Source of the DNA: Melampsora larici-populina 98AG31
Lineage: Eukaryota; Basidiomycota; Pucciniomycetes; Pucciniales; Melampsoraceae
NCBI RefSeq assembly: GCF_000204055.1
Contig: NW_006768775.1
Coordinates: 310,001 to 374,000, forward strand
Direction: 5' to 3'
Length of the DNA stretch: 64,000 bases
Positions 34,962 to 46,383 of the stretch are shown here, in pieces. A program made the translations under genes and the position numbers. Below the pieces are notes generated by a model. It saw nothing but the letters and a program-made list of their open reading frames with translations, searched no databases and was not told the origin of the DNA. Each line of letters starts with the position of its first letter. Position 1 is the stretch's first letter.

Positions 34962-35065
34962 CTAACTTACATAACTAAGTCCCTCCGAGGCTCGACACCT
35001 GTCAATCAACAAGTTGAATCAGGATGTAGAAGGTGTCGAGCCTCGGAGGGACTTAGTTAAGTTAG
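34962..35065. mobile_element. 104-bp MITE of the 53-59 kb element family, 9-bp TSD
   Basis: The ends CTAACTTA(CATA)ACTAAG / TCCCTCCGAGG and their complement GGAGGGACTTAGTTAAGTTAG share the terminal 20 or so bases of the 6.5-kb element at 53143-59683. CCGAAATAT flanks both sides (34953-34961 and 35066-35074), the same TSD length as the big element. The arms are about 36-39 bp around a 29-bp unique core. It has no coding capacity and must have moved with transposase supplied in trans. Confidence 0.85.
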
Positions 35066-35080
35066 CCGAAATATGTAAAA

Positions 35081-35166
35081 CTCAACAAAAGTCCAGCGCC
35101 GCGTCTCGCACACTTTGAGCGCAGCGAGGTCAAAGCGTGCGAGACGCGGCGTGGGACTTTGCTGAG
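35081..35166. repeat. 86-bp GC-rich palindrome
   Basis: CTCAACAAAAGTCC then GCGCCGCGTCTCGCACACTT pairs with AAGCGTGCGAGACGCGGCG then GGGACTTTGCTGAG. It resembles the neighbouring MITE in size and layout but has different termini. No TSD is evident. Confidence 0.6.
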
Positions 35167-35347
35167 ATTGAGAATTATAGCGAATAGGACGGCGGCGGGG
35201 TCAGTTCTTACTCCGAGACGTTGGCTTCCACAACAGATGATGATGTGGAAGCTTCCGCCGAGGAGAAGAGAACATATCTACTACAAGCTGTACAACTATC
35301 ACGTGACTGCCTGTGGTGCAGTTGTGTAACCCCATAACTCTACAACA
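35167..35347 (-). repeat. Copia 3' LTR, proximal part
   Basis: On the minus strand a G-rich polypurine tract (35359-35348) is followed at once by TGTTGTAGAGTTATGGGG, the expected PPT-LTR junction. The LTR continues toward lower coordinates through the hairpin elements; its far end (CA) and TSD are not identified, so the stated limit is only the part before the first insertion. Confidence 0.6.
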
Positions 35348-35446
35348 CCCCCCCCACAACAAGCCACAAGCAACGTAGAACCTCAACAAAAGAAATAAAG
35401 AGAAACAAACATAAAAGAAATGAGAGAAAACAAAATAAGAAAAAAA

Positions 35447-38400
35447 TCATTCCAAACACAAATTCCTCTTCCCTGCATCAAAAAGAAATGGGCCTAGTGC
35501 TTTAGTTAAGATATCCGCTTTCTGGTTCTTTGAATCTATCCAGTGCAATGTAACTGTACCCTTGAAAAGTTGTTCATTGACGTAATAGAATTCTCTATCC
35601 GTATGTCTTGTTCTTTTATTTGATGAGTTGTCTTTGGATACATGAATAGCAGACGTATTGTCACAGAAAAGCTTCACCGGCCCCATTGCTCCTATTGCAT
35701 CCTCTACTAAATTCCTCAACCATACCGCTTCTCTCGCCGCTGTCCCCAAAGCCATGTATTCCGCATGACAGGTCGAAGTAGCCACACATCCTTGACGCTT
35801 AGAGGTCCAAGATAACGGGCATCCTAAGAAGAAAGTGACATAGCCATGAACAGACCTAGAGTATTTGCCTCCCCAGTTCGCATCTACGTAAGTATGAAGA
35901 CCTGTTTTGACTTTGTTCTTCAGAGGCTTGATCTTGAGTTTGACACAACCTGATGTTTTTAAGTATTTCAGGACTCCTTGAATGGCAGCCCAGTGCTGGC
36001 GTGTTGGTCTCGCCGAGAAACGTGCCAGGAAGTTCGTCGCATACGTAAGATCCGGTCGAGTCGCCACCGCAAGGTAGTTCAGACAACCGATTACCGATAG
36101 ATAGTTTGTCTTGTCGATATTCTCTTCGTCGTCCAAAGGTGAAGTTGGTAAGTTCGACGAATTGAGAGGAGTAGTTGCCTTGCCCGGTGTTTCTAGGTAA
36201 TCTCGAATAATTTTATTAGTGAGACCAGCCTGTGAGAGCTCAAACGATCCATCAGGTAAGCGTTCAACATCAATACCAATGATACAATCCAATGACTCCT
36301 TCCATCTGATTTTCAAATCTTTTACCAATGCCGTTGAGATCTCCCTCAATAATTCAACACTACTTCCTGTAACCGCACCGTCATCCACATGAACCCACAC
36401 AATACACACCCCATCTCCTCTTTTACACACATACAACGCCTGATCAAACTGACTCGGTACAAACCCCAACTTAATCAAAATCTTCTTAAAATGCTTCCAC
36501 CAACACCTTGCTCCCTGCTTTGTCCCATACAATGCTTTCACAGCCTCCAGTATCTTGTTCGCCTTCCTCGCCTCTTCCATACAGCCTGGTGGGAGTTTAA
36601 AGAAAATGCGTTGAGTGATATCACTATGCAAGTAAGCAGCCGTCACGTCGAATGAATGTACTGGCCATCCCATACGTGCCGCAAGAGTCAAAAGAAAACG
36701 CAAAGATGCCATACACGCCGTCGGCGCGAAAGTTTCTTCGTAGTCGATCCCTTCCCGTTGTGCATAGCCTTGTGCGACTAAACGAGCTTTGAATTTGATT
36801 GGCATTCCTTCTGAATCGAGTTGTTTGTACTTGAATACCCATTTCAAACCCAGAGTTATAACGTTGTCAGGTCTATCTACTACTTTCCACACTCCCATCT
36901 CCTCCATCGCCTGCAGCTCCACTTCAATCGCCTTCTTCCCAAATTCATCTTTCATGGCCTCCTTGTAGTTCGACGGTTCTTTCAAACCCGCTGACAAGTC
37001 CACTTTGTTCACCAAATCCTCTACCTGAGCATCCTCCGCCATCACCGCGTTCTCAGCTGTGAAGTCACCTAAACGTAATGCATTGATAATAAATTCTAAG
37101 GCGCCTTTCTTCGGAGGTACACTGAGCAATTTGTTGAGAGAATCTGAAGAAGTCAGTTGTCCTGGTTCTGCGCTAGGTGTTTCTTGTGCAAATTTGTCTT
37201 CGTAGGGAAATTCAGCAATGCCAGTTTTGAGTAGAACTTTTGATCTCGGGTCGTAGAAAATCCAACCTTTTCCTCCATCCACATAACCCACCATCATACA
37301 CCTCCTCCCTCTCTCGTCTAGCTTTCCGTCTCTCTGTCCAGCGTGTCTGTGAATAAAGGCTGTAGCTCCAAACGTTCGAATGATGTCGAGCTGTGGTTTT
37401 CGACCGTGAAACAGTTCAAAAGGTGTTTTATCGCCCGTGAGTGAGTTAGGCAGTCGATTGTGGAGGTAGCATGCTGCTACGTACGCGAACGACCAAAATG
37501 ATTGCAGAAGGTGCGAAGCCGCCAGCATCGTCCTTCCCATATCACTGATCGTACGGTTGAGTCGTTCCGCAACTCCGTTTTGTTCTGGCTCGTAGGGATT
37601 AGAATGTTCGTGGTGAATACCTTTCGATTTTAACCAGTTGCTGAAAGTTGTTTTGATGTACTCTCCTCCACCATCCGTACGCACGTGTTTAACTTTAAAT
37701 CCCGTCTCCCTCTCCCATCGATTTATGACTTTAGTGAAGGTGTCTGGAACATCTGATTTATTCTTGATGATTACAATGTCAGAGAATGTGGTCGCTACAT
37801 CTCTAAAAGTGACCGTGAAGCGATTACCGTTGACGTCCTCCGGGAATGGTCCCATCACGTCCGACACTATCACATCGAGGAGACCGTGTTCGCGTCCTGA
37901 ACGTCCTAATTTTCTTCGTCGAGTACTCTTGCACGTGAGACAATCTTCACAGACGAAAGGAGCAGATGGAATAGCGTTAGGCAAACCAAGGCCCATCTGG
38001 CCTGCACATAACTTACGTACACGTTTCATATCAACATGTCTGAAACGTCGATGCCACAGGTATGCAGCATCCGTATCGTTTTGGGAACTCATTGCGCTCA
38101 CTTTCCCAACTCGATCAGGCACGGATGAAGAGAGAACAGGGGATTTCATTGCGTTTATGACCCATTGACGATTACAATAAGAGGCTATGATAGATTTGTT
38201 GTTTAACATTCTGATAATCACGTTGCTTCCCCAAAACCACATCTTGGCACCTCCTTCAATTAACGCCGCTTGTGAGATGAGAGTTCCGGTGGCCTGTGGA
38301 CTATAGTACACGTCGCGTATGAGATAATCTGATCCATCTTGAGTCTTCACTCGAAGGCACCCTTTTCCTATTAACGATGTGTCGTTGCCATGAGCGGCAG

Positions 38401-39463
38401 TTTTCATCACGATAGGATTAGGAAGTGGGGTGTAGTTTAGGAGTGAATGTAAGGCGTTGCTTACATGGTGCGTGGCTCCGCTGTCCAAAAGGTACTCCTT
38501 GCCTGTCTCATCAGGAGAGTTGCCTTCTGCACTCCACGCCACCGTCGCAGCTGAAACTTGAGATGGTCCGGAGGATGAACCGGATTGGACGTTGTCGATT
38601 TGAATTTGACGAGCTTTGACGACTGGTTGTTTGAGAGGGAGTAGTCCTAAGGCTTGAATGCTGTAGGTTCAATCGTTCGTGCACTTGCGCCAGTCCCAGA
38701 AATGAGGAGCAGCCCGTGGTTCACCCATGGCAACTAGCGGGCAATTCGCATAACCGTGTCCAAAATCCGCACAGTGAAAACATTGGAAGATACCGGCGAG
38801 TACTTCTCTTGCTGCGCCCTTTCCTGGAATGATGGGCGTAACCTCCGACTGTTTTCGAAGGCTACCGTCGGGGCTAATGGGTCCTGGAGAGTTTGGCCCA
38901 CTACGTGAAGTACCGATGGTTGGTACAGTCAAATAGCGATTCGTGGATGGCAAATGAAAAGGAGGTTTTGGTCTAGGCTTTTGAGAGCCCCACGTCGCGG
39001 GGTTCATTCGTTGAGAAAAGGAGGTAGCTAGAGCATGTACTTCTTCGTTTTGATTGACCGTCTTACGAGTCGTGATTAAGTTCTGAAAGGTTGCGCGAAT
39101 TTCACTTGACGTAAATTGTGATTGATCGGTTCTGTAACGTGCGTCCAGCGTCGTGTTGAGGATGTCCATACCATACTCTCCAGAGGTTGGTGAGCATAGC
39201 TGGTAAACCATACCCTTGACCACATCCTCCTCCCATCTAAAACCGGCTGATTTAAGACGTTCAAAGTCTGTGTTGACCTCATTCACAAAGGTCATTAGGT
39301 CGGTGGTGACTGCACCTGTGGCACCGAGAAAGCCCGGCGTGTACCCAAAGATAACGTAGTGCATTATCAACGGCCTATAGCCGAAAAACCGCCTGCAGAT
39401 GAAGACAGATCGAGCAGAGTCATCTGAAGAAATTTTTTGAAATGCAAGGTCATTTCTCACCAA
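35447..39463 (-). pseudogene. Copia Gag-Pol polyprotein, gag and pol separated by an in-frame UGA
   Basis: The Gag part (39463-38669) ends in a CCHC-like knuckle (CFHCADFGHGYANC). Pol (38542-35447, 1031 codons) has, in order: aspartic protease LLDSGATHH near residue 20, pre-integrase zinc region (LWHRRFRHV ... CEDCLTC) about 160-210, integrase core with RTDGGGEYIK and NGVAERLNRT about 220-340, reverse transcriptase (RLVAQGYAQREGIDYEETFAP ... WVHVDDG) about 590-740, and RNase H (TSKRQGCVATST ... CDNTSAIHV ... HWIDSKNQKADI) to the end. Gag and Pol are in the same frame: the 42 codons from 38668 to 38543 are open and only TGA at 38669-38671 separates them. With the missing 5' end this is probably a nonsense mutation in a dead copy, but programmed readthrough cannot be excluded. 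The Pol frame itself is uninterrupted, so the copy is fairly young. Confidence 0.85.
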
Positions 39464-39589
39464 GTTTACTTATGATCAATCTTCATTTCATGTGTCATCA
39501 GGCATGACCTGAACACCTAAAAAAGGGATGCACAGACCATCATCACCTTCAATGCCTTAAAATGGTTGTATTAGTGTAAAAATCCCAAG

Positions 39590-40290
39590 ATCAGGCAGAG
39601 CCAGGCTCATCTGACCAAATCTGACAGCAGATGGAATCTGCGAGTTGTAGTCAGACTCATCTGCTACAGTCACGGCTATCAACATAGCCATGACTGTGGC
39701 AGATCAATCTGACTACAGCTCGCAGATTCATCTGTCATTAACAGGACATGAAACTCAGATGAGGCTCAACACTTTTCATTCAAAATCTGCATGTCGTAGT
39801 CAGACTCATCTGCTACAGTCACGGCTATGTTGAGGCAGATCAATCTGAGTACAACTTGCAGATTCATCTGTCATAAACAGCACCTTCAACCCGGACAAGA
39901 ATCAAAACTTTCACTCGAAATATTGAAATTGGGGTCATATTCATCTGGACTCATCTGATGAACTACAACCCGAAATTCATCATATGAAGTATCCCATTTT
40001 AAAATCAAGGGGAAGACTCATCTGATCTGTCCACTCAGATGACACTCGAATTTTTTTACTCGAAATTCATGATACATCTACATAGCATTACAATTGGAGG
40101 CATATTCATCTGCACTCATCTGATAGCTCACGACCCAAAATTCATCATATGTATGTATCCCATTGATTGTAAGATCAAAATCAAGGGGGAAACTCATCTG
40201 GGTGCATCTGCACAAATCCACTAAAATTGTACACTGGCTGTTTTCGTGGGGGGATTCCATCTGCACTCATCTGTTTCCTTGAGACAATTC
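39590..40290. repeat. CATCTG subterminal repeat block with 130-bp palindromic core
   Basis: At least fifteen CATCTG/CAGATG hexamers, often as CTCATCTG or TTCATCTG, occur within 0.7 kb directly beyond the 3' end of KDZ copy 2. The core 39618-39747 is a long hairpin (GTTGTAGTCAGACTCATCTG...CAGATCAATCTGACTACAGC around a 4-base loop), followed by a second partial copy at 39795-39890. The same 130-bp core is present in inverted orientation at 63871-64000. I interpret this as the end region of the KDZ element. Confidence 0.75.
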
Positions 40291-40431
40291 TCACTCGCTC
40301 ACTCAACAGACTCAGCTGACCTCACTTCTCAACAACTATTCTTGTCAAGATTTCTATCTCATCTCATGTTCTCCTTTTCAAGCAGACGTATCATGCGGCC
40401 AAGTATTATTAGAAATGAAAAGTCTCAAAGT

Positions 40432-43400
40432 TTATGTAAACACAACACATTTCTCATCCGATAATTCTATGGACAGCTTCCATCTTGACTCTAACAGATT
40501 ATCCTCAGCAACTGTTGCACCAAAATAACCGCGGGTGCGGTGCAATAGAGACAGGAGATGGCAGTCCCATCTGCATATTAGTCTTGCGTGATCGAGGAGG
40601 AGGCCGCAGTATAAAGATCCCACAACATTGTTACACTCATCCCACGATGTCTTTGTCATACGCGCAGACTTACTTCCAGTGACCAAATCAATTGGCAGAA
40701 CCGCGGCTCTTGGGTCCCACCCTAACAATAATAAGTTTGAATGAATCATGAGAGAGATGCAGAGATTAAGGAAAGTAAGAAGCACCTACTTGAGCGTGAA
40801 AGTGTCAAAACATTTTGAATCTTTGCATCCGTTTCCAAAGCCCATTTCAGCATCTGTCTTACTTCACGTGAGATTCTTCGTAACTCCTCTTCGGAGCGAC
40901 AGTACAATAGGTAGGCCTGAATCCCCTGCTGGGTGTCTGCATCTGTAGCCCAAGCTTCGTTAGGATGTGTGAGATGACCAAAGTTCCAAAAGGCGTCATC
41001 TAATGCCAGAGCTTTGGCTTCGTCAAGTGTATAATTGACCAGCTGAGTGTTGTGCGGATGGGAGGAGTTATACTGTTCCACAAGATCGTGGAATGTTTTC
41101 CACTTTGTTCGGAATAACTTCTGCTTGGTATTCATCATACCCTTCATCCGATCCTGCATTGAAGTACCTGTTAAAGCAGAAACACCAATCAGATCTCACA
41201 CATTTTGTCTGGTTTCGAGTGTATTTTTAAAAGCAACCACAAACCCGATTCCCATTTTTTGGACAGTTCAATGATGCCCACCTTAGCCTCGTAGAGGTTC
41301 GACTTTGCCACTTTGACCTGTAGCAACAAACAACGGGTTGCGTCTGGTATATAAAATGGTTGTCAATATTTGAAATTGAACTAATGCAATAAAAATCTTT
41401 TCACCTGAGGCATCTGGAATGTTTGAGAAGATGTCACTTCCAAGTTCCAATGATACTCGCTCCACTTCCTCTTCCAAGAAGATGATGTGTCCAGGCAAGC
41501 TGGCAAGAGTCCTATTCTCGGCGGCAGTTCTTCGACGACGTCTGCGTAGGTAGTCCCTCTTCTCTCTGTAGATGTAGACGCATCCAGTCCCAGTTAGCTT
41601 TGCATGATAATCATAAAGCTGAACTAGTAGAAGTCATTACTTTGCCTCTCGAAGCTCCTCTTGGTGTTCTACCAGCTCCTCAATTTGACCTTCCAACAGC
41701 TGTGTATTTGTGTCACCGATGACCTCTGCCTGGACTCGTTTTTGTCAAGACCACTGTGCGGCAAAATAGGCGTGGGTGTAACCGCGCTTGATTCCAAGCG
41801 CTCCAAGAATATGACGCTTGTCCGCCCACGTTTTCTCAGCAGTTTCCAACTTGTTTAGGCACGAATGAGCTAAAATTAATACAAAAGATGAGTCTAAAGC
41901 GTGAAGAAAGAATGTATGATATGACTTACCAGAATTGGTCCGCAAGATACCATTCTCGTGTGCTGCTTTAAGGTCCAGCGCATCTATTCGATGCTGTTTT
42001 GTGGAATATCGCAGAGGACTAACCAGCTTGCAAAGTTTACACCAACACCGCTCACAACCCTCGCCATCCGACAAGCCCCATCCGTTGTTGATTCTTGGGT
42101 TGTAATCTAGTTGGCAACTCCAACTGTGTACATACGCGTGGAACACGCTTGTACCAAATTTGAATCGACCTTTTGATATCTCCTGTGCAAAGAGGTTGTG
42201 CTATAGTCACATGAACGGTCAGTGGTTCAAAGTATGATAGATGCATTTCAAAACGAGTGGAGATGCTCAACTCGGACCAGACCTTTCTCAATATTACATC
42301 CGATGTCATAAAGGAAGGCTACCCTCGAATCTGTCTCATTCAACTGCTCGAGTAACCAGTCAATGAGAGCATGAGCAAAATACGACCTACAAAAGTAAGC
42401 TTTTTTTAAAAGATACAACCGCAAGCAGTGATGAGAACTTACTTCTCACCACTCTGGACTATATTAACAAAGGCCAAAGCGTGGTCGTGGTGGCACACCA
42501 TCGCCAAAAGGCCTGTATCGTCACAGGCACGCCACGTAGAGGCACTACGTGAGTCATTTGCAGCAGTATGCATCTGTGTGCAAGGGTCCTGAGAACGGAA
42601 AATGAAGGATATCAGCTTAAATGATGATAATGATGATGTTGATGTTAACTCACCGGTGGATCATTTGAAGAAGAGTGTACACCACTATTCCACTTATTGA
42701 CCTCATCTGGATGCAGGAAGAGGTTAGGATATCGGATTGGAATCTCGCTGACCTCAACGCTGGCGGATTTGTGTCTTCTTTGCTGGAAGTTGCCGTCAAT
42801 ACAAACGACACAGTCGGGTTCTTTTTCCTCTTTCGAAAATTCATTACCTCCAAAACATCGGGGGCAATTCGTGCCTAGCTTTTCTTTTTTCAAGAGAGCC
42901 ATTGCTCGGAACTGGAGGTCTTTCTCCAACTGATTCAGGCGTCTGTACGCATCAACGGAGCACGAAAGAGTCCGTCCCCATCTGGCAGGCTGGATATGAA
43001 CTGTTCAGTCAGTTCCAAAACAGGAATTACGAATAAATAACATGTAGGACAAACCTGGTGTTTCACGTCCTCTTCGAACTCGCGAGCTGGCCGGTGAAAT
43101 TCATCAAAGGCCTGTGCCAAAGGATGTGTGCAAACGACACAAAACTTCCATATGACATCATGTAGTCGAAGAAGTCGCAATGAAAATGCGATCTCGGGCT
43201 GGACAGGAGAACCCCCAATATATCCCATCAGGATCAGTCGAACCTGGTCTGGTTGGCATGCACAGAATTCTACCGCTTGAATCGTGTGCGCTGTCATTGA
43301 TCAAAATACCATTAGAAAAATTATAATGCTTGTGGATTTTGGGTCAAGGTGAATGATTAACTCAAGATATCCAGCATAGCCACGTGCCGAGTCCGTTTCT

Positions 43401-43938
43401 TTGCGGCAGAACATCGACACTCTGCTTTTCGATCCAAATCCCAATCGGCGCGACTCCAATTGAAAGTGATCTGTTTGCATAGCATAAATACCTTGAACAT
43501 GGGTTCAATAACCTCATTCCACTGCCTCTCCTCTCGGATTCGACGCTTTTGATTCATATCACCAGTTGCTGCAGTAACTACAGAGCCTGTGCCAGGGCTA
43601 GAGGCAATTGATTGCTGGGAATCGTTTGATTTGGTATCGGACTCATTTATGTCGGAGGGAGATTGGTCATCCTCATTGTCTTCAACGTGAAACTGATGAT
43701 CGTAATCGAGTTCATCATCTTCATTCACCAAATCTAAATCATCGGCGGTACTAGTTGACGGCCTAGGAACTTCGGTTTGCATTAGTGCACGGCTAAGTGA
43801 TTCACATTTCTTATTACACCAATCCTCTTCAGCTTTCTCCCATTCTGACAACATTCGAGAAGATTGACTTGAGTTGTATCTCGGCTTTTTCAAAGCATTC
43901 GCTGGACACCGCGGATTGTTTGGTTCGCCAGGTGCCAT
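40432..43938 (-). CDS. KDZ transposase copy 2 (CxC1-type), apparently intact
   Basis: Read on minus in several exons: 43938-43358, about 43297-43057, 43005-42650, about 42580-42460, 42390-42300, 42200-41930, 41880-41640, 41560-41400, 41160-40790, 40735-40432. It follows copy 1 throughout: acidic N-terminus, CxC1 cluster (CRCSA; FCACQPDQVRLILMGYIGGS; FCVVCTHPLAQAFDEFH), PARWGRTLSCSVDAYRRL, CPRCFGG followed by VCIDGNFQQRR, the cDDTGL/CHHDHAL block near 42500, HAYVHSWSCQLDYNPR then GLSDGEGCERCW, KRGYTHAYFAAQWS, and a C-terminal SLYCGLLLDHARLICRWDCHLL. No in-frame stop is seen in the parts I could join. KDZ elements are DDE-type DNA transposons common in basidiomycetes. Exon 1's donor (TTGA|GTTAAT) is unusual. 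The exon list is approximate; the family call is firm. Confidence 0.8.
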
Positions 43939-44421
43939 CTCGATATGTAAGATTCACCGAAATGAAAGAGATGATATCCAGAGGAGGGGGCAATACGAAT
44001 CCAATCAAATTACAGTGATGGACTATTAAAAAGAAACTAAGGAACCTTTGCTAAGGAACACTTGATGTTGAAATAGTAAATAGCACGTGGTATGGGCTGG
44101 GATCCTCCCAAAGGGGTTTGTGTATCGGAATCAATCATCCAGGAACCCCCTTTTGGGAATGCAATTGGGTCTAATGAAATCGGTCATCCATTTTGAATTA
44201 CATAATGCCAAGTCAAGAGGATGTCGGACATCATTGTTGACGGACATTGGCATGATGATAAGAGTTCTCATACATAGATTTAACTCGTAGGAAAGCACAA
44301 AATGAACTTGAAGTGATTTCAAGTTCGCACTTCACCCCAAGTTGACTTACGTACTTGAAATCACGGTTCAAGCAAACTAAAAGCCTTTCATCCATTGATA
44401 TCCGTGTACCACTCCCAATTA
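43939..44421. other. Spacer upstream of KDZ copy 2
   Basis: It should hold the promoter of the minus-strand KDZ gene. I see no clear TATA box and no gene. Confidence 0.3.
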
Positions 44422-46383
44422 ATAAACGAATTTTTTGAAAAAAAAGATTAAGACATGAAGAAGGGGAGCAATCCAAATATTGCCTTAACAAACTGACCAT
44501 GAAATTAAAAGCTCTATCTCCCGCGCGAGATTCTAAGCTTTGTTGAAGTTTTCAACAGTACTTTTGGTAAGTTTGAGGCTCAAGTTGCAAATATCAAAAA
44601 TTCGAAATGTGAGCTCAGGTAGTGAAGATGAAGAGCAATCACATTTCTGCCTTAACAAAGTGGGCTTATTTTTTGAATTTACATCTTCTCACACGCAAGA
44701 CTAAGCAAAATATTGCTTCTATGTATGTTATTTTCAGAGGTTTGAGGTTGGAGTGTAATATACAAAGATGAAAAACAACTCATAAAGGGATGTGGATGAA
44801 GAGATTGAGTGACATGTCAGTAATAAAATTTGTTCAGCTTTCTGGAAAGAATATTTTTCATTAATGCCATTTTCCCACAAGTGTTCATCTTCAAAGTGTT
44901 TACTTGATTTTTATGGCTGAGCGGATCAATTTGTACCAATTCAACACTTTGTTTTGGAATAAAGTGATGAAGATGAAGAGACTGAAAATCAAGTGAATAA
45001 TGAATATTGTTCAGCTTGCAGGAAAGAACCTTTTTCATTAGTGGTATTTATCCATAACTCTGCACATACCAAGTGCTTGTGTGGGTTTTATGCTCAAGAG
45101 GTGAGAAAAGAGGCCTTTTTTGAGTAAGGATGCTGAATTATGATGATGAAGATGAGGAGTGATGGAGAAAAACTATTATTGAAAAGTGTGCAGCACTTAT
45201 GGAGGAACATATTTCATTGAAATAGTTTCTTCATAACTCCACCTCTTCACCCTTTTAGACTTACTTTTGTGGTCACAATCTTGTCCAAAAACCCGGGATA
45301 CATTGTTTGACAAAACTTGCATCACTGTTATTTCAAATATTTGACCTCAAATCAAGGTCAAACATCACACTAGCAAGTTGAAGAGTTGGATTTATGTGAA
45401 AAAGTTTATAATGAAATATGTGCTTCACTGCATGCTGCACACTTTTCAATAATGACTTTTCAACAATACTCCTCATCTTCATTATCATAATTCAGCTTCC
45501 TTACTCAAAAAAGGTGTCCTTCCTCACACGTCAAGCATAAAACCCACATAAGCACTCTGTAGATGCAGAGTTATGGATAAATACCACTAATGAAAAAGGT
45601 TCTTTCCTGCAAGATGAACAATATTCATTATTCACTTGATTTTCAGTCTCTTCATCTTCATCACTTTATTCCAAAACAAAGTGTTGAATTGGTACAAATT
45701 GATCCGCTCAGCCATAAAAATCAAGTAAACACTTTGAAGATGAACACTTGTGGGAAAATGGCATTAATGAAAAATATTCTTTCCAGAAAGCTGAACACTT
45801 CTCACTATTCAATGGACCTTCCAAGTCTCTATCTTCATATCCATATTCCACATTGAAGCCCCAATTTGGTGCAGATTCCACCACTCAAGCATAAAACATA
45901 CTAAAAAACTTTGAAGATGAACACTTGTGGGAAAATGGCATTAATGAAAAATATTCTTTCCAGAAAGCTGAACAAATTTTATTATTGACATGCCACTCAA
46001 TCTCTTCATCCACATCCCTTTATGAGTTGTTTTTCATCTTTGTATATCACACTCCAACCTCAAACCTCTGAAAATAACATAGATAGAAGCACTATTTTGC
46101 TTAGTCTTCCGTGTGAGAAGATGTAAATTCAAAAAATAAGCCCACTTTGTTAAGGCAGAAATGTGATTGCTCTTCATCTTCACTACCTGAGCTCACATTT
46201 CGAATTTTTGATATTTGCAACTTGAGCCTCAAACTTACCAAAAGTACTGTTGAAAACTTCAACAAAGCTTAGAATCTCGCGAGGGAGATAGAGCTTTTAA
46301 TTTCATGGTCAGTTTGTTAAGGCAATATTTGGATTGCTCCCCTTCTTCATGTTTTAATCTTTTTTTTCGAAAAATTCGTTTAT
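44422..46383. repeat. 1962-bp foldback element made of opposed tandem units
   Basis: The left arm starts ATAAACGAATTTTTTGAAAA (44422) and the right arm ends with its complement (...TTCGTTTAT, 46383). The arms are nearly identical over about 0.84 kb and meet around 45320. Each arm consists of roughly 180-bp units with CTGAGCGGATC, AAAGTGATGAAGATGAAGAG, CATTAATG and GAAAGAA boxes. The right arm has one extra unit (about 45780-45960). TTA flanks both ends (44419-44421, 46384-46386), a possible 3-bp TSD. There is no transposase gene; open frames inside are mirror copies. Confidence 0.8.

Larger units (their letters stand above)
35167..39477 (-). mobile_element. 5'-truncated Ty1/Copia retrotransposon
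   Basis: It comprises the 3' LTR start, pol and most of gag on the minus strand. The 5' LTR, the primer-binding site and the first several dozen Gag codons are missing: the reading stops at a TAA near 39477, and KDZ-type subterminal repeats begin about 140 bp further on. The simplest reading is that the KDZ element, or its end, inserted into or recombined with this Copia copy. Confidence 0.75.
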
